Shown: positions 14,957 through 23,837 of the stretch, piece by piece
Numbering within the stretch: position 1 is the stretch's first letter
How the letters are laid out: every line of letters begins with the position of its first letter
Assembly (NCBI GenBank): GCA_018816735.1
Contig: JAHIVH010000022.1
Coordinates: 1 to 43,129 of the forward strand
Direction: 5' to 3'
DNA: 43,129 bases
Source: Pseudomonadota bacterium
GTDB taxonomy: Bacteria; Desulfobacterota; Desulfobacteria; Desulfobacterales; JAHIVH01
The notes under the pieces: generated by a model
Databases searched by the model: none
Seen by the model: the letters and a program-made list of their open reading frames with translations, nothing else
What the model was told of the DNA's origin: nothing
Translations under genes and position numbers: made by a program

Positions 14957-15716
14957 TGTAAAAACTCCCTTTCATTTGGTTAAGAATATCCTTTATGGTT
15001 TGCGATTCCGTTTTCTCTGCCATTTTCTCCAAAGCATACTGTAACGATATATCCCCGCTGATCTTTAATCCATCAGCGTTTGAAAGGCTTCCTTCGCTTT
15101 TCTCCGGGTCGGTGATAAAGACGTTTTTCGCATACACAATAGAAGGAACAGCCTTGACATCGTATAGCCTGAACAACATGGGATCGATCAGGACCTCTGA
15201 CTTGAATACCTGACAGGTCATGTCGTTACATGCGGGGTTTTTCATCAAAAGCGATCGGATATACGTCAATGTCTTTTTCATGTCCGTGACATCGCCGATA
15301 AATCCCCGCATCACCAAGCATATTCTGGGATCATTTACGGCATCGATGGTTTTTATATAGTTTCTGATGGTCTCAACCGGTATGGAAGACGAAATAAAGA
15401 TATAAATCCGTTCACCGTCCCCTAATTTTTTAAGCGCTTCAATATCTTTACTCTCAAGGACCTCTTTAAACTCATTATTTAAAAGACTATCCTTTTCTTC
15501 CTTGATTTTGGCCTGTATGTTATCAGACTGAAATGTCTGATACGCTTCTTGTGCGGCCTTCATTCCCTCTTTATCGAAATTGTCTGGAAGCTTTATATCT
15601 TTTGCAAGTTTGTCCGCCTGATCGAGGATCGCGTTAACATCGCTTACCTTGACCTCATCGGCCATGGCCAGAGAAGACATAAAAATAATTAAATATATTA
15701 AATATTTATAGGACAC
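14940..15716 (-). CDS. trbC: TrbC, F-type pilus assembly protein
   Basis: TrbC is a periplasmic protein of the TraF-TraU-TraW-TrbC-TraH group required for pilus extension. From a GTG at 15716 (GAGGG six bases upstream) the product has 258 residues with a signal peptide ending near SLAMA. The C-terminal half is the TrbC thioredoxin-like domain: 'GERIYIFISSSIPVETIRNYIKTI', 'LVMRGFIGD', then 'VLIDPMLFRLYDVKAVPSIVY'. Upstream in-frame starts lie inside traU and would bury the signal peptide. It overlaps the traU stop and forms the usual traW-traU-trbC order. Confidence 0.9.
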   Translation of the reverse strand: MSYKYLIYLIIFMSSLAMADEVKVSDVNAILDQADKLAKDIKLPDNFDKEGMKAAQEAYQTFQSDNIQAKIKEEKDSLLNNEFKEVLESKDIEALKKLGDGERIYIFISSSIPVETIRNYIKTIDAVNDPRICLVMRGFIGDVTDMKKTLTYIRSLLMKNPACNDMTCQVFKSEVLIDPMLFRLYDVKAVPSIVYAKNVFITDPEKSEGSLSNADGLKISGDISLQYALEKMAEKTESQTIKDILNQMKGSFYNGQKG

Positions 15717-16683
15717 AACAAGCCCTCTTCCTGAATCCGACAAATAAAAAATTATCCCCTTTGCCGGTGGTTGGATTTTTAGCAGCACCCCAGATCAAAG
15801 ATGTCCGGCCAAATGGGACCACCTGAGAGCCCTTAACCGGTTTTGCAATCTGGAACCGCCAGTGACTTTTTTTAACGATAGGCACAATGACTTGCGTGCA
15901 GATATCCGTGGCACCGTCCCAGATCAGCATTTGTCTGGACAATTTAGACACCAGGCGTTCGGCAACCGTCATATTGGCCTGAACATAGTCATTATCCCCT
16001 ACGTGGCCGGTCATAGGATAAGCTGAACCATGAGAACCAAAACACCAGAACAGGGCGTCGAGCGGGAGGCCTGCATTCGCGGCAACCGAATCGGCGATAC
16101 AGGCTTTCTGGGCAATGATGTTTCCAAAAAGGATCGCTTCCGGATTGATGATAGAGGCAAGCTCATCATCATTCCATAAGGGGTCAACCTCTGTAATATA
16201 GCCCACATCAAAGCCCATACCCTCCAGACAAAGCGAGTCCACACCCAGCATGGAAAATACCGGAAAAATAAAGTAATGCGCCTGGGCGAATGTACTCGAA
16301 TCCTCCTCATTACCGCCACCACCGTGGGTGCCGCCCAGTTTGCCATTGGCGCTTCCTTTGGAAAACCCGACCGTAGGAAAACAATAGGGTGTTTTAACCG
16401 TTTCGATCAGTCGCGAGGGGTCCCAGAATGACAACGGAATCCCCATCCTAAAAACCGGCCCCATGGGACATATGCAAACCGGAGAACTTGTGGGATCGGA
16501 CGGTTCTTTCAAACCGCTTTTCCCGACGGCAACCCCTGCAATCTTTATCGGAAAGATTCCGCTCCACTCGATGTCAGACACCGGGTTGAAAAAACTGCCG
16601 CAGGAGGACCCGGCAAATGATGAACCGGCATGAATTACGACAGCGAAAATGATCAGGCTTATAAAATTACTATTTCGTTTCAC
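15706..16683 (-). CDS. traU: TraU, DNA transfer and pilus assembly protein
   Basis: The 325-residue product has a signal peptide ending in SSFA and about a dozen cysteines. The family core is easily read: 'NPVSDIEWSGIFPIKIAG', VCICP, 'PLSFWDPSRLIETVKTPYCF', 'DALFWCFGSHGSAYPMTGHV' and 'SHWRFQIAKPVKG...FGRTSLIWG'. TraU acts in the periplasm and is more important for DNA transfer than for pilus formation in F. The start is GTG at 16683 with GAGGTGA just upstream; it overlaps the traW end by 14 bases. Confidence 0.95.
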   Translation of the reverse strand: MKRNSNFISLIIFAVVIHAGSSFAGSSCGSFFNPVSDIEWSGIFPIKIAGVAVGKSGLKEPSDPTSSPVCICPMGPVFRMGIPLSFWDPSRLIETVKTPYCFPTVGFSKGSANGKLGGTHGGGGNEEDSSTFAQAHYFIFPVFSMLGVDSLCLEGMGFDVGYITEVDPLWNDDELASIINPEAILFGNIIAQKACIADSVAANAGLPLDALFWCFGSHGSAYPMTGHVGDNDYVQANMTVAERLVSKLSRQMLIWDGATDICTQVIVPIVKKSHWRFQIAKPVKGSQVVPFGRTSLIWGAAKNPTTGKGDNFLFVGFRKRACCVL

Positions 16684-17314
16684 AGATCACCTCTTTTACA
16701 TGCATATATTCGCCTTGTTGTTTGACGATAGATGGCACATGTTCCAGCTGGAACCGATCCGTGATTTTCTTCAGTGCATAAAAAACCGGCCGGTCCAGGT
16801 CTTCAATGAGTTCCAGATAAGACCCTTTTGTGATCATTAAAATGACACCGGCGCTGTCAGCGTATGACGAGTGTGTAAACCAGTTGACCTGGTCGGGATC
16901 GTCCCCGTCTATAAAGATGTAAGTTTTCGGGTTGGTCGTGTACTTTAACGGGTTGAACGCATACCCTTTGGGATAGATGATATTGCCGTTCTGATCCGGG
17001 ATGTCGAATTCAAGGCTGTAGCTCAAACCCACCAGGAACTCCCGTTCTTCCGTACACCGGGGAAGAGAGACCGTTTCAGGCCGAAAGTCCTTGATCTTTC
17101 TTTTTACCTCTTCGGGACTGATGAGATCCTGTATAGTTACCCCTTTCGATAAATCATCAAGTGCTTCGATACCGTCTTGTTCTATAATAGGATAGCTGGT
17201 GCCGTATACGCCAAGGTCTTTCACGTCCGCAAAACCGCAGACGCTTGATAAAAACGTTATCGTCAGTAGGATGGTAATCCCGTATACTTCCACTTTTAGC
17301 CTATTTAATCCCAT
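16670..17314 (-). CDS. traW: TraW, pilus assembly protein
   Basis: The 214-residue product has an N-terminal hydrophobic signal (ITILLTITFLSSVCGFA) and then the conserved start of mature TraW, 'KDLGVYGTSYPIIEQD', followed by 'FNPLKYTTNPKTYIFIDGDD' and a C-terminal 'RPVFYALKKITDRFQLEHVPSIV' segment. It is a periplasmic partner of TrbC and TraU. Its ATG lies inside the traN stop region (14 base overlap), indicating translational coupling. Confidence 0.93.
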   Translation of the reverse strand: MGLNRLKVEVYGITILLTITFLSSVCGFADVKDLGVYGTSYPIIEQDGIEALDDLSKGVTIQDLISPEEVKRKIKDFRPETVSLPRCTEEREFLVGLSYSLEFDIPDQNGNIIYPKGYAFNPLKYTTNPKTYIFIDGDDPDQVNWFTHSSYADSAGVILMITKGSYLELIEDLDRPVFYALKKITDRFQLEHVPSIVKQQGEYMHVKEVICETK

Positions 17315-19082
17315 TGTAGAAATCGTTTATCCTGTCTGTGATTTTCGTGTTGATATCGCCGCTTGGTGTTGTGGTAAGAGAATCATACCACTCTTTTAGA
17401 TCGATTTTGTCTTCAGAGAAATCGAGCGCCTGAAATTCTTCCGGTGTAAACCCCCTGCAATTGGGCTTTTTTGCCGATCCGAAATCAAGCGTGTTAAGCT
17501 GTTTTCTTCCCTGTTCATTAAAAACCATCGCCATTTTTGAACTAAAACAGCAGTAGGTTTTTTTATATTCCACGCATGCCGATCCCACGATAAAATTGAT
17601 TTTCTTTGAACAGTATTCGCTTCCCACCTTGACGCAGAGGTCCTGATCCATCAGGTCAGCCAGGTGTCTTTCATGCTCGCGGCATCTGAACAAATCAAAA
17701 AAATTCGCCTTTTCAGCGCAGCATGAATCAAACCCCAGGTTGATGCCACCTGACCGGCACCGCTCGTCATGGCCGCTGAAAATATAAATATTATCCAGAC
17801 AATTGCCGTCTGCGTCTATTTCACCATCCCCCACTTTGTCATCCGCACCCATAGGGGTCTCGTCGCTTGTAACGGCCCCACATTCATTTAAGGAACACAT
17901 GTCTTTGGAATACCCGTCAGGTCTGGTGCACTTGTACGATCCGCCATAGGGACAGGGATAGCCGTCTATAAAGCAGGCGTCTTCCTGAGTGTTATAAATC
18001 AGGTTGTCTGGATTTGAATTGCCTGCCGGCACACATTCCGGTGGACCGTAATCACAATAATTGGTCATAAGCGTCCCGGAATTGCATGTAATATTACTGG
18101 ATACACAAATATCATCTAATCCAAGCTTTGCCGGGGCATAACCACTTGGGCATACGAATACACAGATATCCGGCAGCGGAGGGTCGGGTGGCGGGTCAGG
18201 TTGGGGTTGCGGGGTGCATTCTTCGATCAGGGAGGCCTCGCATCGGTTGCGTTCTTTTACATATACACCGGGTGCCGGACATATGGGATCGGATACGCAT
18301 TTATCCAGCCCTGTATTCAATGCACCGCCATTGTTGCAATAATACGGTTCTTCAGGATAGCAGTCGATCGCATCTTCAGGACATAATCTGTCAGGCGTAC
18401 CGTCCAGACATTGCCAATATTCATCTGTATCGATGAGCGTATTTCCATTTTTATCTTTCATGCAATACCACTCACCTTCCTCAAACGGCATGTCGTCTAT
18501 GGTAAACCCGAGCCGTAAATTCGTGACAGTGGTTTTGGTCATAACAACCCAGTTATTTAAAGGGACGCCTGCATTATTTAGAAAAGGTATATTTGTATTC
18601 TGCATCTGCCATTTGCAGGCCTCTCCTAAAGTATCGCTTGCACAATAGGGGTTGAGTTCTGATGTGCCTGTAAGCTCAGCATAAACATCTGACGGCCGGT
18701 CCGGGTAAGGATATGAATACGCATCCTGATCATGCAAAACCATAGAAACCATCACCGCCGTACCCGGCATGATATCCATGCTCCTGTCCACCGTACAGCT
18801 CATCTGATCGTTTACGATCTTGGATGTGGGAAGATCGATCCAGCTCCCGTCGCATACAACGGTAAGAGGCGTTTTTTCATACTCGAATTCCACAATATTA
18901 TCATCCGGTATCGGATCTTCCCGTGGCACGAGCGTTATGTTTACGCTGTCCATTACCGCAGGAATGGCGCTCGTATAAGTATTGACCTTGCAAGTGCCGA
19001 CACCGCTGCAGGAGACAATCACTTCACCATAGGCATATTTAATAGCAAACAATGAAAGAAGGATTGTAAGAATGGTTTTCAT
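17301..19082 (-). CDS. traN: TraN, mating-pair stabilisation protein
   Basis: TraN is an outer-membrane, disulfide-rich adhesin that stabilises donor-recipient contact by binding a recipient surface receptor. The 593-residue product has a signal peptide (KTILTILLSLFAIKYAYG) and more than forty cysteines. The middle carries repeated Cys-rich blocks and a Pro-rich hinge (QPQPDPPPDPPLPD). The C-terminal ~140 residues hold the TraN signature: 'CCAEKANFFDLFRC', GSEYCSKK, KKTYCCFSSKMAMVFNEQGR, 'PNCRGFTPEEFQALDF'. The start overlaps the transglycosylase stop as ATGA. The variable middle is where receptor choice would lie. Confidence 0.92.
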   Translation of the reverse strand: MKTILTILLSLFAIKYAYGEVIVSCSGVGTCKVNTYTSAIPAVMDSVNITLVPREDPIPDDNIVEFEYEKTPLTVVCDGSWIDLPTSKIVNDQMSCTVDRSMDIMPGTAVMVSMVLHDQDAYSYPYPDRPSDVYAELTGTSELNPYCASDTLGEACKWQMQNTNIPFLNNAGVPLNNWVVMTKTTVTNLRLGFTIDDMPFEEGEWYCMKDKNGNTLIDTDEYWQCLDGTPDRLCPEDAIDCYPEEPYYCNNGGALNTGLDKCVSDPICPAPGVYVKERNRCEASLIEECTPQPQPDPPPDPPLPDICVFVCPSGYAPAKLGLDDICVSSNITCNSGTLMTNYCDYGPPECVPAGNSNPDNLIYNTQEDACFIDGYPCPYGGSYKCTRPDGYSKDMCSLNECGAVTSDETPMGADDKVGDGEIDADGNCLDNIYIFSGHDERCRSGGINLGFDSCCAEKANFFDLFRCREHERHLADLMDQDLCVKVGSEYCSKKINFIVGSACVEYKKTYCCFSSKMAMVFNEQGRKQLNTLDFGSAKKPNCRGFTPEEFQALDFSEDKIDLKEWYDSLTTTPSGDINTKITDRINDFYNGIK

Positions 19083-19522
19083 TTGTAAATTTGCTCCTGA
19101 ACTTTTCTGATGTACTCATATGCTCTCATCCGTGTTTTTAACGGCAACTCCTCAGGCGATTTACCGCAGTGATAACAGGCAATGGCATCCCAGGTGTTGC
19201 CGTACCGGTTCATACACTGTCTTAAAATCCACGCGCCCACCTGTGTGCAGTAACATGGGTCATAGATCAGGTATTCCCAGCCGTCTCCCAGGTATTTCTT
19301 CCATGTCCGGTCGTTTATCTGCATGTGCCCAAAATCTCGTGATTCATTCTTGTTTTTGTTGATCGCATCCACCTTGTAATTGCTTTCAACTTTGCTGATG
19401 GCCTGAAGGACCACGGGGCTTACACCGTATTTTTTCCCTGCTTCTTCAAAGCAGTACGATAAACAGATGGCCGGCGCCATGACCATTATCAACAGAGATA
19501 GGAGCAAGTTTCTTGGTCTCAT
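19079..19522 (-). CDS. Lytic transglycosylase (VirB1/Orf169-like)
   Basis: This 147-residue exported enzyme opens peptidoglycan for channel and pilus assembly. After the signal peptide (LLLSLLIMVMAPAICLS) comes a compact SLT fold: 'YGVSPVVLQAISKVESNYKV' with the catalytic glutamate at Glu46, 'SRDFGHMQIN' and a C-terminal 'GNTWDAIACYHCGKSPE'. Five extra cysteines point to disulfides, fitting the DsbC-like gene directly upstream. ATGA overlaps link it to both neighbours. Confidence 0.93.
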   Translation of the reverse strand: MRPRNLLLSLLIMVMAPAICLSYCFEEAGKKYGVSPVVLQAISKVESNYKVDAINKNKNESRDFGHMQINDRTWKKYLGDGWEYLIYDPCYCTQVGAWILRQCMNRYGNTWDAIACYHCGKSPEELPLKTRMRAYEYIRKVQEQIYK

Positions 19523-20367
19523 TTTCCTCTCACGCTGGCGGTAAGTTCATGCTCGATAGACTCCAGGGTAATCACGATCTGTTTTTCCAGATTGGCCATG
19601 TTTGCGCCTGCAAACTTTTTGCCGGTATCAAAAATAAATGTCGGGAATCCTTTGATTCCGATTCGATCGATCACAGCAGGTGTTTTTTCGATGATTTCTT
19701 TGCCCCGTTCGCACAGGTCCGCATCAACGATTTGGGCGGTTCTGAATTCAGGAGAACTGAATTCGTTTATCGGAATATTCCGACATATGGCTTTTACGGC
19801 TTTTTGATCATCATCCGTATAAATAATCATTTTAATGGTAAGTCCATAGCGTTCGGAAAGAAACTCAATCTCATCCTCGGCTTCCTCGCAGAAGTGGCAT
19901 CCGGGAGTTACCACCATATAAAGCGTTCGGTTGATGTTACGATTTTTGGGCGTATAGGTGATGGCAGCAATTTGTTCCAGGGCCTTCCGATTTTCTTCGA
20001 CCACCCTCCCCTCAATTTTATCAACCAGATCCCTTGTAACCGCTTTCTTATCTTTAAAAAGATCGCCCACGATCACGTAATCCTTATACGTGTAAAGGGT
20101 TGCGTATTTATGGGCGGTTTCAATGGCGATCTCGCAGAGATTGTCAAAGGGTTTCATGGACAGAACCTTATAGTTTTCCGGAAGGAACGCATGGGTCTCT
20201 ATGGCGCTAATGCCGTATTCCTCGCAGGGATTAACCGACTGATCTTCATCTGTGATTGCATGAGCATCCTTGATGGATGGTGAGAGGTATGTCATACAAA
20301 AAAAGACGACTACCATTATAAGGTTTATGGCTATGATGATCGCTATTTTACTGGATTTTGGTTTCAT
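19519..20367 (-). CDS. DsbC/TrbB-like thiol-disulfide oxidoreductase
   Basis: The 282-residue protein has an N-terminal membrane anchor or uncleaved signal (IAIIIAINLIMVVVFFCMTYL) and a C-terminal thioredoxin domain with CHFC (157-160, 'VVTPGCHFCEEAEDEI') and the cis-proline loop 'IKGFPTFIFDTGKKFAG'. This arrangement matches the DsbC-type isomerases carried by MPF-F systems (TrbB role). Likely clients are the very Cys-rich TraN, TraN-like and TraU proteins. The start lacks a strong ribosome-binding site. Confidence 0.88.
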   Translation of the reverse strand: MKPKSSKIAIIIAINLIMVVVFFCMTYLSPSIKDAHAITDEDQSVNPCEEYGISAIETHAFLPENYKVLSMKPFDNLCEIAIETAHKYATLYTYKDYVIVGDLFKDKKAVTRDLVDKIEGRVVEENRKALEQIAAITYTPKNRNINRTLYMVVTPGCHFCEEAEDEIEFLSERYGLTIKMIIYTDDDQKAVKAICRNIPINEFSSPEFRTAQIVDADLCERGKEIIEKTPAVIDRIGIKGFPTFIFDTGKKFAGANMANLEKQIVITLESIEHELTASVRGK

Positions 20368-20384
20368 AAAGTCACTATTAGTTC

Positions 20385-20498
20385 CTACCTAATAAAATAG
20401 ATATAGAGGATCGTAGCAATAATTGCGTAAATAATTTTATACAATCTTCTCTTCTTCATATATCTAACTACCGGATGATCATCTTTTTTAGGAATCAT
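20385..20498 (-). CDS. Tiny membrane protein, 37 residues
   Basis: This ATG at 20498 has the best ribosome-binding site in the region (AAGGAGG, six bases upstream) and ends in TAG at 20385-20387. The product has a basic N-terminal part (VVRYMKKRRLYK) and one hydrophobic helix (IIYAIIATILYIYFI) reaching the C-terminus. It fills the only gap between the 135-residue gene and the DsbC-like gene. No family recognised; topology suggests an inner-membrane peptide with cytoplasmic N-terminus. Confidence 0.7.
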   Translation of the reverse strand: MIPKKDDHPVVRYMKKRRLYKIIYAIIATILYIYFIR

Positions 20499-20513
20499 GT
20501 TAAACCTCCTTGA

Positions 20514-20921
20514 TTAATTGGTTTGGCCCAATGCCAAAAGTTCATTCTCGTTTTTTATCTCATCTACTTTGGGATTTTGATTATTCCCAAGCAGTCCCTT
20601 CTTCTTTAAATCATGCATGACCACGAGTTTCGAACATTCTACCCTGGATAATGCCTTTGCAAATAGAAATCGTATTTCATACTCATTTATCGTACTATGG
20701 TACCATGCCAAATTGACGAACTCCTGGTTTTCAGAAAGCTCTCTGAGATGATTAATTATGGCATCGTTTAATAAGCTAAAGATGTTATCAATCTTTAGAT
20801 AAAAATCTTCCCCGATAAAAGTCAGCTGAAGTTCTTTTTGACTGTTCACTTGATCATCAGCCAAAAGAAAAAGGATGCCATTATCACTTAGTAAAAATTT
20901 ATAAGATATATTAATATTCAT
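20514..20921 (-). CDS. Unknown cytoplasmic protein after TraG
   Basis: The 135-residue product has no signal peptide, membrane segment or cysteine pattern. It starts directly after the traG stop (TAA then ATG). The sequence is mildly acidic with mixed strand and helix propensity (NISYKFLLSDNGILFLLADD; YEIRFLFAKALSRVE). Genes immediately after traG in F-type operons often encode entry-exclusion proteins (TraS in F), but TraS is a membrane protein and this is not, so the analogy is weak. Function unknown. Confidence 0.65.
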   Translation of the reverse strand: MNINISYKFLLSDNGILFLLADDQVNSQKELQLTFIGEDFYLKIDNIFSLLNDAIINHLRELSENQEFVNLAWYHSTINEYEIRFLFAKALSRVECSKLVVMHDLKKKGLLGNNQNPKVDEIKNENELLALGQTN

Positions 20922-23837
20922 TTATAGACCTTTATCTTGATTGTGATTTCTTAGAAACAGCGGCAATGGGTTCCCATTTTTTATTTCATCTCTTATTTTT
21001 ACAGGATCACCCATAGGAATCATTGCTGAGAAGACTGTATCTTTACCTTCAACTGTATCCATTATTGTTAAACTTGTGGCAATACCTCCAGCAATACTCC
21101 CCTGATTAGCGATTTTATGCCCGACATCAATATTTCCAAAAATTGTCTTACATTCTTCGTAGGCCTTTTTTTCTGCTGCTTCTTCAGACATTCCTTTCTC
21201 TATATGTATCGATTTTAATGTATGAAACAATCGATCCATTGGCGCATCTTGAATAAGTTGCCTACCGGTATGAAATTTTTCCACCTCATCATAGATATTT
21301 GTCATTTTTCCTTTTTCAATCATGGCAACATTATTGACCCGCATATTCGAAATCCCCAATTCTCCTGTTTCCGGGGACGGAGCCCAATCTACAGCGACAT
21401 TATCATGTTCTTTTACAGGAACACCGGATATCTGTTCAAAATCTTTAGCTTCTTGGGCAGAAAGATTTGAATAGCTTCCGTGTGAATATTGCTGCCATAA
21501 TTGACGACCTTCAGGCGTACTGTTGATATAGGCTGCTTCCTGTTTAAGAGTCGGATCAATACTGCCTTTTAAAGCCTGACCATAATATTCGGTTGCCTGT
21601 GCAGATACATATTCTCTTTGCTTGGCTATATCCGCACTTTTATATAACGCATCCCAGCCGAACTTATTTGACAGGTTTTTAACGGCCTCGGTATTGGCTT
21701 TTGTCTCTATCCCTCTCACACTCCCTGCATCATAGGCTTCTTCTGAAGAAAATTCACTACCGTAGCCTATATTTTGACCAGTCGATACCATATTTGAGTG
21801 GGATAGAACGTCAGCGGTTTTGGATACATCATCTCCGCCATATTCTTTTCTTAACTTGTTAGCCGTATCCACAGCCGTCAGTTTATCCTGAGCCTGTTGA
21901 TTGACGATATCTTCTTCTGATGCATGATTTAACACCTTTTCCGTTGCATCTGCATTCCAGGTGTTTTGCAAACCTGCGGTTGTCCCGATCTTCTTGGCGT
22001 TATTAATCTCAACCCCGGCTTGAGCCACACTTTTCCTTGCATTATTCGTTGCCGTCAAAACAGACCCGCTCATTTTCATCTCTTCCGCACCGGCCACACT
22101 TCCGGCACGATTGATGACGTTTGCGTTTGCGACTCTTTCACCCGCATCGATCGCAGACCTGCCGGGACCGCCGAACGCGTCAATGGACTTCAGACTCGTT
22201 GCAACCCCCTCACTCCGTCTGTATAATTCCGCCTGATTCATCCGGTTAAACCCATAATGATTGGATAAAGTCTGGACCGGAACAGCACCTTCAAGACCCG
22301 ACATCTTGGCCGCCCGTTGCTCCGGATTTCCTAAAGATGTCGCCGCCTGAGCGCCGGTCTGTTTGGAAGCGGACAACTGACTGGCCAGATGCGCCATAGC
22401 ATTTCCTCCAAAACCTGCGATAATGGCACTCAATACACCCGCTATCATGATGGCCGACCATCTGGCCGCTCCAAATACGGCTAAAGCCTTAGCGCCCCTG
22501 TCTTCGAAAAGAAGCATGCTTTTTATACCGAGACTTCCATTGCCGATATCGGTCATTAAGGCCAGACCTTTTTCCATGGCAAATGAATGGATAAGCGCAT
22601 CACACACGCCCCAGGCAGTTAAAAATACAAACGCGCCCAATACAAACGACACCGCCTTACTAAACATGGGCGTCACCATAAGAAGACAGATAAACGGGAA
22701 CAGCCCCACAAAAACGGAGAACACCATCCCCCGGATAATCGGTATCCAGTCGTTAGCCATTTCTGCCATCCCCTGCATGGAGGTCCCGGTCTGATAGTTG
22801 GCAACGCCCTTTACATCCCCCTCTTTAAATGACAACCATAACTGATGAGATATCAGGTATTGAATCATCAACTGGCTGGTGGTCACACCGGCTCCGATGA
22901 TGTTCCCGACCATATTCTGAAGCATTGCCCTGCAGGTCTGATCCACATCCGTACCCGTTGCCCCTAAAGGCTGAGAAAGACCCGACTTGCCGCACTTTTC
23001 CTTGTAGAATTTATCAACCAAAGGAGAGGCGGGCGTCAGCGTCGCAAAAAAATTATTCAATCCGGTCCAGCTCTGGGTGCATGTCTGGGATATCCCAGCC
23101 TTGTTTGTGTCATCCTGCCAGACCGTGAACCACGAATCACTCTGGGCGTTTGACAGGATATTCAAAAAATTACTGGTTTGGTTAAAGTCATTGATGTTGA
23201 TTGCCGTACCCGGCCGGGATAATTCCCGGATCAGGCAATCATCCACGTAATTCCTGATGTTCACCTCAATATAGGCTCCCGGTCCTGATGAGGAGGTCAG
23301 GTTCACGCCTCCTGAAAAAGCGTTTTTCATGAGATTAAAGACCATCCCGCCAGGGCTCTCCTTATATGTGCCAGGTCCTGATGCGGTCCAGATCAGATCC
23401 ACAAACCCTTTTTCAATTTTGTTCGAGAGGCCTGCAATTAAAATAAGCCCTTCCGGAACACCCCCTACCGTCCCCTGCAGATTTAATGTTTCATCATATA
23501 TCAAAATGGTATCCGTGGGCTTGATGAACGTCTTGTAAATGATAACCCCCATGATAATCACCCCAAAAAGGCGTAATACGCCCGATGTACCGGCAGAAGA
23601 TCCCATATTCCTTACAAGGATGGCAGCAAAACCCAGCACCATAGATAGGACCATCACAGATATATATACGTCGTGATAACGAGCATCACTCATGAGAAGA
23701 CTGATTTTTAAAAATGTGTTGTATACCACATCAAAATCACCCCAGGTCGTAAAAGTTTTGATCGAAGCCGGCAGTGCCGCAAAGCTGTCTTTAGAAATAA
23801 AAACACATAATAGTGTGATCAGAAGTTTTCTCATCAT
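20922..23837 (-). CDS. traG: TraG, mating-pair stabilisation and channel protein
   Basis: The 971-residue product is an inner-membrane protein whose N-terminal half assists pilus assembly and whose C-terminal half acts in mating-pair stabilisation and entry-exclusion recognition. It has a signal-like start, membrane segments at about 55-75 and 90-105 and a further cluster at about 370-480 ('IRGMVFSVFVGLFPFICLLMV', 'SKAVSFVLGAFVFLTAWGV'). The final ~480 residues are soluble, Ala/Gly/Asn-rich and helical, as in F TraG (938 residues). It overlaps traH by ATGA. The C-terminal region would set exclusion specificity, but no clear TraS partner is found here. Confidence 0.92.
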   Translation of the reverse strand: MMRKLLITLLCVFISKDSFAALPASIKTFTTWGDFDVVYNTFLKISLLMSDARYHDVYISVMVLSMVLGFAAILVRNMGSSAGTSGVLRLFGVIIMGVIIYKTFIKPTDTILIYDETLNLQGTVGGVPEGLILIAGLSNKIEKGFVDLIWTASGPGTYKESPGGMVFNLMKNAFSGGVNLTSSSGPGAYIEVNIRNYVDDCLIRELSRPGTAININDFNQTSNFLNILSNAQSDSWFTVWQDDTNKAGISQTCTQSWTGLNNFFATLTPASPLVDKFYKEKCGKSGLSQPLGATGTDVDQTCRAMLQNMVGNIIGAGVTTSQLMIQYLISHQLWLSFKEGDVKGVANYQTGTSMQGMAEMANDWIPIIRGMVFSVFVGLFPFICLLMVTPMFSKAVSFVLGAFVFLTAWGVCDALIHSFAMEKGLALMTDIGNGSLGIKSMLLFEDRGAKALAVFGAARWSAIMIAGVLSAIIAGFGGNAMAHLASQLSASKQTGAQAATSLGNPEQRAAKMSGLEGAVPVQTLSNHYGFNRMNQAELYRRSEGVATSLKSIDAFGGPGRSAIDAGERVANANVINRAGSVAGAEEMKMSGSVLTATNNARKSVAQAGVEINNAKKIGTTAGLQNTWNADATEKVLNHASEEDIVNQQAQDKLTAVDTANKLRKEYGGDDVSKTADVLSHSNMVSTGQNIGYGSEFSSEEAYDAGSVRGIETKANTEAVKNLSNKFGWDALYKSADIAKQREYVSAQATEYYGQALKGSIDPTLKQEAAYINSTPEGRQLWQQYSHGSYSNLSAQEAKDFEQISGVPVKEHDNVAVDWAPSPETGELGISNMRVNNVAMIEKGKMTNIYDEVEKFHTGRQLIQDAPMDRLFHTLKSIHIEKGMSEEAAEKKAYEECKTIFGNIDVGHKIANQGSIAGGIATSLTIMDTVEGKDTVFSAMIPMGDPVKIRDEIKNGNPLPLFLRNHNQDKGL

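Noticed and set aside
15717..15788. N-terminal extension of trbC
   Set aside because: Lies inside traU and would place 24 residues before the signal peptide; the GTG at 15716 has GAGGG upstream.
19513..20283. Plus-strand frame of 256 codons
   Set aside because: Fully antisense to the DsbC-like gene with its CHFC motif; no domain or ribosome-binding site in the plus frame.
22423..22794. Plus-strand frame of 123 codons
   Set aside because: Antisense to the membrane part of traG; no supporting signals.
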